From CAYXGZ01 sp964464755 (GTDB lineage: Bacteria > Planctomycetota > MHYJ01 > JACPRB01), in NCBI GenBank assembly GCA_964464755.1, contig CAYXGZ010000011.1, positions 11,282 to 75,281 of the forward strand: 64,000 bases of DNA, in the 5' to 3' direction. How positions within the stretch are numbered: position 1 is the stretch's first letter; the number at the start of each line of letters is the position of its first letter. Made by a program: the position numbers and the translations under genes. The notes under the pieces were generated by a model. It was not told where the DNA came from, made no database searches, and saw only the letters and a program-made list of their open reading frames with translations. This document shows positions 1 through 8,688 of this stretch, one piece after another.

Positions 1-926
1 GTGACCGGCAGCTTCAGCTCCTTGCCGTCGCGGACGACGACGACGTCGACCGTGGCGCCGGCCTTGGCTGACGCGCCCATGTAGCCCTCGAGGTCCTTCT
101 CGGCCTTGATCGCCGTCCCGCCGATCGACTTGAGGACGTCGCCCTTCTTCAGCCCGCCCTTGTCGGCGGCGCCGCCGGGCACGGCCTCCTCGACGACCAC
201 CCCGCCGGGCGTCTCGGTCACGCGGATGCCGAGCGAGCCGGGCTTGCCGAGGAACTTCTTCATCCGGTCGCGCAGCTCCTCCTCGGACTTCGGCGTCTCC
301 GGCTTCGGGGGCTCGGCCGGGAGCTTCGGGTGCTCGGGCGGCACGGCCTCCGGATCGTCCGGCCGGACGCCGAGGACGATCTTCAGCTCCTTCTTCTCCT
401 TGCCGCGCAGGATCGACAGCGTCACCGCCGTCCCCGCGCCCTTCTCCACCACGATGCGCGGGATGCGGGCCGCGTCGGCGACCTTCTCGCCGTCGATGGC
501 GAGGAGGATGTCGTCCTCCTGCAGGCCGCCCTTCGCGGCCGGGCCGTCCTCGACCACGGACGCGATCTTCACGCCGCCCTCGACTCCGGCGGCCGCGCGC
601 TCCTCCTCCGTGAGCTCGCCGGGACGGATGCCGAGGTAGCCGGCCTTCTTGCGGGCGGGCTTCGGCGGATCGGCGGGACGCGGGGGCTCGGCGGGCTTCG
701 GACCCGGCTTGGGCGGATCGGCGGGCTTCCCGCCGCGCAGCTTGGCGAACTCCTCGTCGATCAGCTTGGAGATCTCCTCGAGGATCCGCTGCTCCTCCAG
801 CTTGAGGCGCTTCTCGACCGCCTCCAGGAGCTTCTTCTTGAAAGTCTCCGCGTCGTCCTGGGCGGACGCGGTCGACGCCGCGCCGAGGACCAGGATTCCG
901 GCCAGCCAGCCCGACAGGTACCGCAT
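1..926 (-). CDS. Secreted protein with two PDZ domains (3' end outside window)
   Basis: The gene runs off the left edge; 308 codons are visible. It starts MRYLSGWLAG and has a typical signal peptide ending ASTASAQ (about residue 23), so the product is probably periplasmic. A charged helical stretch rich in Lys and Glu (24-60) and a Pro/Lys linker (66-92) precede a PDZ domain (about 95-170, with GYLGIRPGEL and the hydrophobic-pocket segment GPAAKGGLQEDDIL). A second PDZ domain (about 235 onward) is cut by the window edge. No protease domain is visible in this part. It follows another PDZ gene 47 bases upstream on the same strand, so the two are likely co-transcribed. The family (HtrA-type PDZ) is clear; substrate and role are unknown. 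Confidence 0.85.
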   Translation of the reverse strand, partial: MRYLSGWLAGILVLGAASTASAQDDAETFKKKLLEAVEKRLKLEEQRILEEISKLIDEEFAKLRGGKPADPPKPGPKPAEPPRPADPPKPARKKAGYLGIRPGELTEEERAAAGVEGGVKIASVVEDGPAAKGGLQEDDILLAIDGEKVADAARIPRIVVEKGAGTAVTLSILRGKEKKELKIVLGVRPDDPEAVPPEHPKLPAEPPKPETPKSEEELRDRMKKFLGKPGSLGIRVTETPGGVVVEEAVPGGAADKGGLKKGDVLKSIGGTAIKAEKDLEGYMGASAKAGATVDVVVVRDGKELKLPV

Positions 927-973
927 GGTTTCCTCCGGTGAGTCGACAGATCTACGGCCCCGGAACCCGGGTG

Positions 974-1738
974 TTAGGGCCGCTGGCCCAGCTTCACCTT
1001 CACCTGGATCTTCTGCTTCTCGCGGACGACGGTGAACTCGATCTCGCTCCCGGGCGCCGCCGCCTCGAGGACCGCGCGCAGCGACTCCTCGGTGAGGTCG
1101 CGCCCCGCCGCCGCGGCGAGCACGTCGCCCGCCTTCAGCCCCGACTTCTCCGCGGGCCCACCCGGCACCAGCGCGTGGATCTTCACGCCGATCAGCCCCT
1201 TGAGGCCAGCGGCCTCCCGCTGGCGCGGGTTCAGGTCGCCCTGCTCGATGCCCAGCCAGGCCTGCCGGGCCATCGGCACGGGCGCGGGCTTCGGGCCCCG
1301 GGGCTCGAGGAGCAGCAGCGCGGCGTCGAGGTACTCCTCCTTGAGCCGCAGGCGGCCGTCGCGGGTCGAGTCGAAGAACCGCGCCACGGCGGCGCCGGTC
1401 GACTCGAGGCGGAAGACCTGCATCAGGTCCCGGACCAGGTTCGGGCCGGCCGGCGACTGGAGCACCTCGCGGAGCCGCCCGTTCACCTCGGGACCGGTCG
1501 GAAGCCGGCGCGCGAGCGCCGCGACCTCCTCCTCGAACGTGAGCGGCCGCAGCGGGCCGACCTTGGCGATCTCCGCGCGGGCCGATTCGCGGCCCGACTC
1601 GACCATCGAGCGGAGGAAGCCCGGGAATTCCTGCTTGAGGCGCTGGTCGATCCGCATCATCGTCTTCTGGCGCTCGGTCTGCGCGGACGCGGGCGCGGCC
1701 GCGGCGAGCAGGACGAGCAGGGCCGTCGTCGTCTTCAT
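974..1738 (-). CDS. Secreted protein with EF-hand-like loop and PDZ domain
   Basis: 254 residues from MKTTTALLVL; the longer open frame upstream is rejected because this ATG is followed at once by a signal peptide (cleavage near residue 20, PASAQ) and the upstream part is RNase P RNA. Residues 123-134 (DSTRDGRLRLKE) fit a 12-position EF-hand calcium loop with Asp at 1, Asp-Gly at 5-6 and Glu at 12. Residues 160-250 form a PDZ domain (WLGIEQGDL, GGPAEKSGLKAGDVL). The start codon lies only 20 bases after the 3' end of rnpB, so the gene may be read from the rnpB promoter. It is probably a paralog of the next PDZ gene. Function unknown. Confidence 0.85.
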   Translation of the reverse strand: MKTTTALLVLLAAAAPASAQTERQKTMMRIDQRLKQEFPGFLRSMVESGRESARAEIAKVGPLRPLTFEEEVAALARRLPTGPEVNGRLREVLQSPAGPNLVRDLMQVFRLESTGAAVARFFDSTRDGRLRLKEEYLDAALLLLEPRGPKPAPVPMARQAWLGIEQGDLNPRQREAAGLKGLIGVKIHALVPGGPAEKSGLKAGDVLAAAAGRDLTEESLRAVLEAAAPGSEIEFTVVREKQKIQVKVKLGQRP

Positions 1739-1758
1739 GCGGAGTCCCCCGGGGGAAC

Positions 1759-2183
1759 GGGGCGATGTCGGGACCGCGGGCTGTAAGCCGGGTCCTGTCG
1801 GCCCTTGCGGGCCGGCGGTCATCAATCTAGGACGCCGCTCGCGCGGCGTCTCGAACGTCCTACCCATGCACCCCGGTACCTTTCGGTCCCGTGGGCCGGG
1901 CCGGCCTCCTGGGATGCATCTATTTGGACTTTCTCCGGATGGGGTTTGCCCTGCCGCCCCCGTCGCCGGGAGCGCGGTGCGCTCTTACCGCACCTTTTCA
2001 CCCTTGCCCGCCTCCGCGGCTGACGCCGCTTCGGCGTGGCGGTCTGTTTTCTGTGGCACTTTCCCTGGACCCCCTCGCGGGAGCCCGGTTCCCGTTAGGA
2101 ACCATCCTGCCCTGCGGAGCCCGGACTTTCCTCCCGCCGTTACCGGCAGGCGACCGCCCACCGCGCGGCCCCGACATCGCCCC
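1759..2183 (-). ncRNA. rnpB: RNase P RNA, bacterial type A
   Basis: The catalytic RNA of RNase P, which removes tRNA 5' leaders. Read on the minus strand, the conserved blocks are in order: CGGGCTCCGCAGGGC near the 5' end, the GTGAAAAGGTGCGGTAAGAG block (opposite 1978-2002), the region opposite CTATTTGGACTTTCTCCGG (1920-1938), and the 3' CCTAGATTGATG and ACCCGGCTTACAG blocks (opposite 1780-1840). The ends are set by a P1 helix pairing 2183-2164 with 1778-1759, 20 bp with a single G-U pair. Length is about 425 nt, normal for the type. It lies between a lipoprotein gene and a PDZ gene on the same strand. Confidence 0.97.
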
Positions 2184-2195
2184 GATTGGAAAAGA

Positions 2196-2891
2196 TCAGC
2201 GCGCGAAACGGCGCCGGAACTCCGCCAGCGCCGCGGGATCGACCTCCGCCGACCCCTCCACGCTCCCCGCCAGCCCGGCCGCGTCGGCCGCCGCGAGCTC
2301 CGCGACCTCCCGCGCCGCGTCGATGAACCGCCCGCCGCGCTTCCGGATCGCCTTCTCGACGAGCCCGAGCAGTTTCCCGCCGGCCTCGAGGAGCGTTCCA
2401 TCCACTTTGGCATATATGCGCGCGGAGGTCCAGAGCGCCCCCCCGCGCTCCTCCCAGCGCATCACGATCGCCGTCCGGCAGCGCACCCGGAGGATCAGGA
2501 GATCGTAGGTCCCGTACGTGTAGTACAGCTTCCGCGCCCCCTCGTCCTTCACGAGGATCATCCGCGAGACGACCCCCGCGCCGTCGTCGAGGATCACCGC
2601 GTTCTCGTCCTCGGCCCAGATCCGGTACGTCGACGCGCCCCGCGCCCTCAGCACGCCCGCCGTGAACGGGAGCCGCGCGAGGAGGAACTCGTAGATCTCC
2701 GCCCGCGAACGGACCTCGGTCTCGGGCAGGTCCACGGTGCAGGTCGGCGCCTCGACGGCGCGCCGGACGCGCTCCGCGTCGTCCCCGGGCAGCGCGTCGA
2801 GGTCGATCGCCCAGGGGCCGGACGCCGGCGGCCCCGGCGCCGCCGCGCAGCCCCCCAGGAGCAGGAACAGGACGACGAGCCCGCGGTTCAC
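2196..2891 (-). CDS. Predicted lipoprotein of unknown function
   Basis: 231 residues. The N-terminus MNRGLVVLFLLLGGCAAAP is a lipoprotein signal with lipobox LGGC (Cys15). The rest is a compact soluble domain with alternating strands and helices (for example TYRIWAEDENAVILDDGAG and LYYTYGTYDLLILRVRC) and no family I recognise. The ATG overlaps the TGA of the upstream AlaX-like gene by four bases, so translation is probably coupled. The stop codon is 12 bases before the 5' end of rnpB. Third positions are nearly all G or C, as in the neighbours, which supports real coding. Function unknown. Confidence 0.75.
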   Translation of the reverse strand: MNRGLVVLFLLLGGCAAAPGPPASGPWAIDLDALPGDDAERVRRAVEAPTCTVDLPETEVRSRAEIYEFLLARLPFTAGVLRARGASTYRIWAEDENAVILDDGAGVVSRMILVKDEGARKLYYTYGTYDLLILRVRCRTAIVMRWEERGGALWTSARIYAKVDGTLLEAGGKLLGLVEKAIRKRGGRFIDAAREVAELAAADAAGLAGSVEGSAEVDPAALAEFRRRFAR

Positions 2892-4081
2892 GCGATCCCG
2901 AGCTTCGTCGCCGCGAGCTTCAGCGCCGCGGCGACCTCCCGGCCCTTGCCCCCGCCCTGCAGGAAGTGCGGCGATCCCCCGCCCTTCCCCTCGATCGCGC
3001 CGAAGACCTCAGGCCCGAGCGGCTTCAGGTCCGCCTTCACGTCGGCGCTGCGCGCGAGCACGATCGACGAGCTCTCGCCCGTCGCGCCGATCAGCGCGAT
3101 CCGCCCCGGCTTCGCGACGATCGCCGTCCCGAGCACCTGGAGGTACTTCAGGTCGCGGCCCTCGAAGACCTGGAGCACGAGCCGGCCCAGCGGGGTGTCT
3201 TTTCCGGCGGCCGCGAACTCCTCGGCCTGGTAGCCCGCGAGCAGCTTCTCGGCGGACTGCAGCGCCTTCGCGCCGGCCGTCCGCTCCTCGATCACGCGGT
3301 CGATCGCCCCGGGAAGGTCCTCGCGCCCGCACGAGAGCTTCGCCCCCGCGGCCCGCATCAGCGCGACGTCCTTCCGCGCCCAGGCCAGGGCCCGGCGGCC
3401 GCAGACGAAGGTCACGCGCGCCGACTGCTTGCCGCGCTCGACGCCGGTCACGAGGATCGGCCCGACCTCGCCGCTGCGCCGCGGGTGCGTCCCGCAGCAG
3501 GCCGAGCAGTCGAAGTCCCGCACCTGCACGACGCGAAGGGCGCCCTCGACGGGCGGCGGCTTGCGCATCGGGAGCTTCGCGACCTGCTCGGGCGTCGCGA
3601 GGAAGATCGAGATCTCCCGGTCCTCCATGACGACGTCGTTGGCGAGCTTCTCGGCGGCCTCGGCCTGCTCGGGGGCCACGTACGGCTTGTCGAGCTCGAT
3701 CGTCGAGCTCTCCGCGCCCAGGTGGAAGCTGGTCGTGGCCGCGCCCGCGACCCGGACGAAGGCCTCGGAGAGCAGGTGCTGGCCGTGGTGCTGCTGGAGG
3801 TGGTCGAGCCGGCGCTCGGAGTCCACGAGCCCCTTCGCCATCTCGGCGGGCGGCAGCTCGCTCTCGAGGACGTGGAGGATCTCCTCGCCCTCCTCGAGCA
3901 CGTCGACGACGCGCAGGCCGTTCAGCGTGCCCGTGTCGTGCGGCTGGCCGCCGCTGGTCGGGTAGAACGCGGTCTGCTGCAGCACGACCGCGGGGCGGCC
4001 GTCCTTCGTCGCGAGGCGCCGGGTGATCGGGCTCGAGAACGAGTACAGGTACGCGTCGTCGTGGAAGAGGCGTTTGGTCAT
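2888..4081 (-). CDS. Alanyl-tRNA editing protein, AlaX-L type (editing plus DHHA1 domains)
   Basis: 397 residues, resembling the C-terminal half of alanyl-tRNA synthetase without the aminoacylation domain. Members of this family hydrolyse Ser-tRNA(Ala) or Gly-tRNA(Ala) in trans. The editing site is visible: HxxxH at His98/His102 (HHGQH) and the partner CxxxH at Cys195/His199 (CCGTH), expected to bind zinc. The C-terminal third has the DHHA1 signature GKGGGSPHFLQGGG followed by a final helix. The ATG overlaps the stop of the SpoU methylase gene (ATGA), and its own stop overlaps the start of the lipoprotein gene. The length and the DHHA1 domain indicate the long AlaX form. The full synthetase is not in this window, so the name is by domain layout. 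Confidence 0.85.
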   Translation of the reverse strand: MTKRLFHDDAYLYSFSSPITRRLATKDGRPAVVLQQTAFYPTSGGQPHDTGTLNGLRVVDVLEEGEEILHVLESELPPAEMAKGLVDSERRLDHLQQHHGQHLLSEAFVRVAGAATTSFHLGAESSTIELDKPYVAPEQAEAAEKLANDVVMEDREISIFLATPEQVAKLPMRKPPPVEGALRVVQVRDFDCSACCGTHPRRSGEVGPILVTGVERGKQSARVTFVCGRRALAWARKDVALMRAAGAKLSCGREDLPGAIDRVIEERTAGAKALQSAEKLLAGYQAEEFAAAGKDTPLGRLVLQVFEGRDLKYLQVLGTAIVAKPGRIALIGATGESSSIVLARSADVKADLKPLGPEVFGAIEGKGGGSPHFLQGGGKGREVAAALKLAATKLGIA

Positions 4082-4899
4082 GGCGGGATCATACCGGAGC
4101 GGCGCTGCCGGGCGGCCTCCGCGATGAGCGACGCGGCCGACGCGGTCACGTTGAGGCAGTCCCAGCCCGGGGCCATCGGGATGTAGATCACGCCCGCCGA
4201 CGCGGCGATCACCGGCTGGGTGACGCCGTCGGCCTCGCCGCCGAGCACGAGGCACGTCGCGTCGCGGTAGTCCGTCTCCCAGGCCGAGCGGCTCTCGCCG
4301 TGGATGTGGGCCGACCACGTGGTCACGCCGCGCTTCTTGAGCTCGCCGATCGTCCGCGGCAGGTCGTCGCTGAAGTGGACGGGCACGCGCAGGACCCCGC
4401 CCAGCGAGACGCGCACGGCGCGCCGCACCCAGGGCGAGCAGGTCCGGGGCCCCACGATCAGGCCGGCGACGTCGTAGGCCGCGCAGGTCCTCACGATCGC
4501 GCCGACGTTCTCGGCGTCCGCGACGCCGTCGAGGGCGACGAGCAGCGGCCGGTCCGTCTGCACCAGCGACGTGAGCGTGGCGGGCGCGGGCAGCTCGGCG
4601 AGCGCCATCACGCCCTGGTGCACGTCGTAGCCGATCAGGCCGTCCACGACGTCCTTCCCCGCGACGAGCACCGGCAGGTCGGGCTCGGGGCGCTTCTCGA
4701 TCTCCGCCCGGAGCTCGCCGAGCCAGCGCTCGGTGACGACCACGGTGCGGAGGCGGCCGGGCCAGGCGAGCATCCGGCGCACGACCTTGCGGCCGTCGCC
4801 GATGAAGCAGCCGTCGGGGACCTTCGCATCCTTCTGCCGCAGCGTGGTGAACGGCGCGAGGCCCGGGTGCCCCGCGGCGGCGGGCTCAATTCGCGGCAC
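4078..4899 (-). CDS. SpoU/TrmH-family RNA 2'-O-methyltransferase
   Basis: 273 residues. An N-terminal substrate-binding segment (about 1-105) precedes a SPOUT catalytic domain (110-270) with the three family motifs: motif 1 VADAENVGAIVRT, motif 2 LVLGGEADGV, and motif 3 IPMAPGWDCLNVTASA. These form the trefoil-knot SAM site; Asn and Arg of motif 1 are the usual catalytic residues. The enzyme would methylate ribose in tRNA or rRNA; the target cannot be read from the sequence. The ATG at 4899 lies inside the end of the GT9 gene (14-base overlap), and the stop overlaps the AlaX ATG. Its placement next to a tRNA editing gene and rnpB gives an RNA-processing flavour to this operon. Confidence 0.88.
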   Translation of the reverse strand: MPRIEPAAAGHPGLAPFTTLRQKDAKVPDGCFIGDGRKVVRRMLAWPGRLRTVVVTERWLGELRAEIEKRPEPDLPVLVAGKDVVDGLIGYDVHQGVMALAELPAPATLTSLVQTDRPLLVALDGVADAENVGAIVRTCAAYDVAGLIVGPRTCSPWVRRAVRVSLGGVLRVPVHFSDDLPRTIGELKKRGVTTWSAHIHGESRSAWETDYRDATCLVLGGEADGVTQPVIAASAGVIYIPMAPGWDCLNVTASAASLIAEAARQRRSGMIPP

Positions 4900-6052
4900 G
4901 GGCCAGCTCCTCGCGGGCCGCGGCGGCCACCTCGTCCACGCCGATGCGCTTCATGCAGATGTTGTCGCCCCGGCACGGCGCCGTCTTGGAGTTGTAGGCG
5001 TTCAGGCAGGGGCTGCAGTAGACGCCGGAGTAGAAGACGCGGGAGCGGACCGCGAGCGGCCCGTAGTGCGCGGGCGTCTCGGGGCCGAAGAGCGCGATGA
5101 CCGGCGCCCCCGCCGCGGCGGCGAGGTGCAGCGGGCCGCTGTCGTTCGTGATCACGAGCCGGGCGAGCGAGAGCAGCGCGATGGCGCCCTCCAGCGTCGT
5201 CGCCCCGGCGAGGTTGACCGCCCCGCCCTTCGTCAGCGCGAGGACCTCCTCGTTGAGCGCGCGCTCGCCGGGCGAGCCGACGAGCACGACCTGGCGGTCG
5301 GCCGTCAGCCGGTCGATCAGCGCCGCGAAGTGCTCCTTGGGCCAGCGCCGCTCGACGCAGAGCGGGCTCGCGTTCGCGTTGACGGCGATGAAGCCCGCGA
5401 CCGCGTCCACCCCCGCCGTCGCGAGGACCTTCCGCGCCTCGTCCAGCGCCGCCCCGGGAACCTTGAGCTCGGGCCGCGCGACGGGCCCGGGCTCGACCCC
5501 CACGGCGCCCGCGAGGGCCATGTAGACCTCGGTGACGTGCTTGAAGTGGTTGTAGTAGACCTTGTGCGTGAGCAGCCCGCCGCGCCAGACCTGCGGCAGG
5601 TAGAAGCCGGCGCGGATCGGCGCGAACGAGAGGTAGGTCAGCAGCACGGAGAAGCGGCTGAAGTACTCGAGGTCGAGCACCGCGTCGGCGCCGAGGAAGA
5701 GCAGCTTGAACTGGACGGCCGCGGCGCGGAACGCGAAGCCGAGCAGCCCCTTCGGCGCGATCGTGATCACCTCGTCCACGAGGCCGGTCATCGCGAGGAG
5801 CGAGCGGTTCTCCGGGAAGGTCACGACGTGGATCGTCGCCGCGGGGTGGCGGGCCTTGATCGCCCGGAGCATCGGCACGGCCATCAGGAGGCTGCCGAGG
5901 CCGAAGAACTTGATGACGACGACGCGGCGGATCTCCGTCGGGCGCCGGCGCAGCCAGCGCAGCGGGGTGAGCAGGAATCGGACGAGGGTGAGCGCGAAGC
6001 AGATCGGGGTCCCGACCCAGCGGTCGACCCACTTCATGAACCCGAACTTCAT
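4886..6052 (-). CDS. Glycosyltransferase family 9 (heptosyltransferase-like)
   Basis: 388 residues. Two Rossmann-like halves of the GT-B fold are visible: N-terminal RRVVVIKFFGLGSLLMAVPM with the FGLGS nucleotide loop (about 42-60), and C-terminal FIAVNANASPLCVERRWP, VVLVGSPGE and the donor-site block LVITNDSGPLHLAAAAGAP followed by ALFGPETP. Such enzymes add heptose or a related sugar to the lipopolysaccharide core at the inner membrane. The C-terminal tail carries several Cys residues (YCSPCLNAYNSKTAPC, NICMKRI), typical of a GT9 subgroup. It sits 12 bases after a methyltransferase gene and overlaps the SpoU gene. The acceptor is unknown. Confidence 0.88.
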   Translation of the reverse strand: MKFGFMKWVDRWVGTPICFALTLVRFLLTPLRWLRRRPTEIRRVVVIKFFGLGSLLMAVPMLRAIKARHPAATIHVVTFPENRSLLAMTGLVDEVITIAPKGLLGFAFRAAAVQFKLLFLGADAVLDLEYFSRFSVLLTYLSFAPIRAGFYLPQVWRGGLLTHKVYYNHFKHVTEVYMALAGAVGVEPGPVARPELKVPGAALDEARKVLATAGVDAVAGFIAVNANASPLCVERRWPKEHFAALIDRLTADRQVVLVGSPGERALNEEVLALTKGGAVNLAGATTLEGAIALLSLARLVITNDSGPLHLAAAAGAPVIALFGPETPAHYGPLAVRSRVFYSGVYCSPCLNAYNSKTAPCRGDNICMKRIGVDEVAAAAREELARAAN

Positions 6053-6064
6053 CGGGCCACTTTA

Positions 6065-6886
6065 TCAGGTGCGCCGGGCGAGGACGAGCATGTCCCCGGT
6101 CCAGACGGGGACGCGGAGCGAGTCGAACCACGACGGGAGGGCCCGGACGAGCGCGCGGACCACGGGCGGCGCGGCGGAGTCGTCGCGGCCCGCCAGCATG
6201 TCGCGGACGTAGCCCGGGGTGAGGAGCTTGGGCCAGGCCCGGGCCTGCAGGATCTCGAACCCCGCGGCGCGGAGCGCGACGCGGATCGTACCCCGGTCGA
6301 AATAGAGCAGGTGCTCGCGGTTGAGGTGCGGCCAGCGCCCGCGGAGCACGTGGAAGGACAGCGCCGAGACGTCCGGCGTCGTGAGCAGCAGGAGGCCGCC
6401 CGGGTTCAGCGCGGCGCGCAGGGGGGCGAGCAGCGGCGCCGCGTCGGGCACGTGCTCGATCACGTCGACGAGCGTGACGGCGTCGAAGCCCCGCGCGGGC
6501 GGCGAGGCGTGGATGCGGCCGGGCAGGCGCTTCGCGGCCCACTCGAGCGTGAAGGGGTTGACCTCCGTGCCGTGGGCGTCCAGGCCGCGCGCGACGCCCT
6601 CGTCGACGGAGTAGCCGAGCCCGCAGCCCGCGTCGAGCACGGAGCGGATCCCCGGGAGCAGGTCGAGCAGGCGCCCGTAGTTGAGGCGCTTCATGGCCGC
6701 GAGCCCGGCGTCGCGGCCCTCGCGGTAGCCCCAGCGCTCGAAATAGGTCGCGTCGTAGGACTCGGCGCCCTCCCCCGGGTCGTGGTCCGCGTAGGCGAGC
6801 CGGCAGCCGGGGCAGCGGACGAGGCGGAGTCCGCCGCGGCGGGCGAGGAGCGCGGGCCGGGCCGCGCCGCAACCGGGGCAGGTCAT
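6065..6886 (-). CDS. SAM-dependent methyltransferase with N-terminal zinc ribbon
   Basis: 273 residues. The N-terminus has paired CxxC motifs (CPGCGAARPAL...VRCPGCRLAYAD), a zinc ribbon. The class I methyltransferase core follows: motif I VLDAGCGLGYSV (about 83-94), an acidic turn GTEVNPF, motif IV DAVTLVDVIEHV and motif VI LNPGGLLLLTTPD. This layout is common in polysaccharide and cell-surface biosynthesis clusters, which agrees with the flanking glycosyltransferases. The ATG overlaps the TGA of the GT39 gene by four bases. The substrate cannot be deduced. Confidence 0.87.
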   Translation of the reverse strand: MTCPGCGAARPALLARRGGLRLVRCPGCRLAYADHDPGEGAESYDATYFERWGYREGRDAGLAAMKRLNYGRLLDLLPGIRSVLDAGCGLGYSVDEGVARGLDAHGTEVNPFTLEWAAKRLPGRIHASPPARGFDAVTLVDVIEHVPDAAPLLAPLRAALNPGGLLLLTTPDVSALSFHVLRGRWPHLNREHLLYFDRGTIRVALRAAGFEILQARAWPKLLTPGYVRDMLAGRDDSAAPPVVRALVRALPSWFDSLRVPVWTGDMLVLARRT

Positions 6887-8394
6887 GGACCGCGCTTGAC
6901 CTCGTGGATGCGGACGGTGTGGCGTCCGGCCTCCACGGTGTGGACGAGGGGCCAGCCCGCCTTGGCGAGCTGCTCGGCGAAGCCGGCCTCGAGGCGGTCC
7001 ACGTAGGGGTCGTAGAGGACGAGGGCGACGGCTCCGGTGTCGAGGGCGCGGCGGCGGGTCTCGTCCCAGGAGCCCGCGACGCGCTGCGAGTAGGCGTCGG
7101 CGTAGTGCTCGACGCGGCGGTCCATCGTCACGATCCACTTCCGGGGCCCGTACTTCTGGCGGATCCAGGTGCCGGCCTCGGCGAGGGAAAGGCGCTTCGC
7201 GTCGTGCGGCGTGGCGATGCGGATCGCGCAGCCGAGGACGAGGAGGGCGACGGCGGCGCGGAAGAGCGTCCGGCGCTCGAGGAGCGCGAAGAGCGGGAGC
7301 GCGGCGAGGGGCGCGAGGACGAGGAGGGACGGGAGGATGTAGCGCTCGCCGAACGGCAGGCCCTTGAAGAGGCCGAGCCAGACCGGGCCCGCGTAGCCGA
7401 GCGAGAGGAGGACGAGGAAGGCGAAGGGCGAGCCGCGGGGGCGGTGGCGGCGGAGCAGGAGGAGGCCGCCGGCGACGAGGGGGAGGAAGACGTAGCCGGA
7501 GACTCTCCAGTAGGTCTTGGCGGCGAGGACGAGGAGCCCGGCGGTGCGGCCCCAGCGTTGCTGGTCCTGGCCGGCCTCGAAGGTCGACTCGTCGAGTCGG
7601 TAGCCCTCGGTGAAGCTGTGCTCGACGATCTTGCCGCCGAGGAGTTTCGCGGCGAACTGGTTGGGGGTGAAGCTCCAGAAGCCGAAACTGGAGTGGATCC
7701 AGGTCGCGTACGGGAGGATGAGGATCGCGACGAGGGCGAGGCCGAGGAGCGGGCCGGCGAGGCGGGTGGCGCGGCCCTCGGGGTCGCGGCGGTGGATCCA
7801 CGCGGCGATGGCGGGCCAGCCGAGGAGGGCGGCGGCGGCGTAGATGCCCTCGGGGCGGACGTTGAGGGCGAGGCCGGCGAGGAGGCCGGCGAGGGCGAAC
7901 TTCCACCCCGCGGGCTCGTCGGCGGCGTGCCAGGTGGCGGCGAAGGAGCCGAAGAGGAGCGAGAGGAAGAGGGGCTCGGTCCAGACGTCGCCGCCGAGGA
8001 GGGCCCAGTCGGGCCAGATCGCGAGGACGAGGGCGGCGAGGAGGGCGGCGTTCGGGGGGAAGGCGGCGCGGGCGAGCATCCAGAGGGGGAGGATGGCGAG
8101 GGTGCCGGCGAGGATGGAGATGAGGACGCCGGCGAGGCGGAGGTCGCCGACGAGGGCGCCGAGGCGGGCGATGAGCCAGGGGTAGAGCGGGGGCATGAGG
8201 GGCTCGACGTGGAGGGCGGCCTGCCAATCGCCATCCTGGATGGCGCGGGCCATGACGGTGAAGCGGGCGCCGTCGTGGGAGATGACGCGGGTGCCGGCGG
8301 CGCCGGCGACGCGGAGGGCGAGGGCGAGGAGCAGGATGGCGGCGAGGGCCTTCCCCTCCCCCGTGGCGAGGAAGGCGCGGAGGCGCTGGATCAC
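6883..8394 (-). CDS. Glycosyltransferase family 39 membrane protein (ArnT/PMT-like)
   Basis: About 503 residues with some 10-12 hydrophobic segments. The N-terminal part has the GT39 pattern: a first membrane helix (LAAILLLALALRVAGA), then an acidic loop with ISHDGARFTVMARAI and the LMPPLYPWLIARLGAL segment typical of lipid-sugar transferases. Such enzymes move a sugar from a polyprenyl phosphate to a protein or glycan on the outer face of the inner membrane. The start is uncertain: I chose GTG at 8394 just before the membrane part; an in-frame TTG at 8454 would add 20 residues of poor codon bias. The last codon overlaps the methyltransferase ATG. It is the last chromosomal gene before the island. 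Confidence 0.8.
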   Translation of the reverse strand: MIQRLRAFLATGEGKALAAILLLALALRVAGAAGTRVISHDGARFTVMARAIQDGDWQAALHVEPLMPPLYPWLIARLGALVGDLRLAGVLISILAGTLAILPLWMLARAAFPPNAALLAALVLAIWPDWALLGGDVWTEPLFLSLLFGSFAATWHAADEPAGWKFALAGLLAGLALNVRPEGIYAAAALLGWPAIAAWIHRRDPEGRATRLAGPLLGLALVAILILPYATWIHSSFGFWSFTPNQFAAKLLGGKIVEHSFTEGYRLDESTFEAGQDQQRWGRTAGLLVLAAKTYWRVSGYVFLPLVAGGLLLLRRHRPRGSPFAFLVLLSLGYAGPVWLGLFKGLPFGERYILPSLLVLAPLAALPLFALLERRTLFRAAVALLVLGCAIRIATPHDAKRLSLAEAGTWIRQKYGPRKWIVTMDRRVEHYADAYSQRVAGSWDETRRRALDTGAVALVLYDPYVDRLEAGFAEQLAKAGWPLVHTVEAGRHTVRIHEVKRGP

Positions 8395-8523
8395 GCGGCC
8401 ATGATGGGCGAAGCGCGGGGATTGGGCAAGGGGGTGGCTTGCCAGCCGTAGCAATGAGATCTCTCGAGTCGGAGTCGTCGGTCGGGTTGGATCCGTCGTT
8501 GAAGTTTGCTCTGGTTGCGAAGG

Positions 8524-8569
8524 GTGGTGCCGGGGGCGGGATTCGAACCCGCAGCCTACGGCTTATGAA
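8524..8569 (+). repeat. attL core: 46-bp fragment of tRNA-Met
   Basis: Identical to 40647-40692. It contains the tRNA 3' CCA, acceptor 3' strand, T arm, variable loop and the 3' side of the anticodon arm, read on the minus strand. The sequence diverges after TTATGAA, where the intact tRNA continues into the anticodon stem. It is therefore a truncated tRNA copy left by integration, not a functional tRNA. Confidence 0.93.
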
Positions 8570-8688
8570 CCCGAATTCGCCCTCCGACGCAAACTCCTCG
8601 GATCCAGAGAACTTGATGGACGAGAACGCTTTGCCCGGATTGTGGTGATTGCGGCTGCTGTGCCGGAATAGGGCATTTTGAGGCTGCT

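Noticed and set aside
1032..3233. Long open frame on the plus strand opposite the PDZ gene, rnpB and lipoprotein gene
   Set aside because: It crosses the RNase P RNA and the product is low-complexity Arg/Ser/Pro, typical of the antisense of GC-rich genes.
4733..7006. Long plus-strand open frame opposite three biosynthesis genes
   Set aside because: Composition is Arg/Asp/Glu-rich without hydrophobic core; the minus strand encodes clear SpoU, GT9 and methyltransferase families.
8525..8569. A tRNA gene on the minus strand at the left island end
   Set aside because: Only the 3' part exists; the 5' acceptor strand, the D arm and half of the anticodon arm are missing. It is the attL copy of the integration core.
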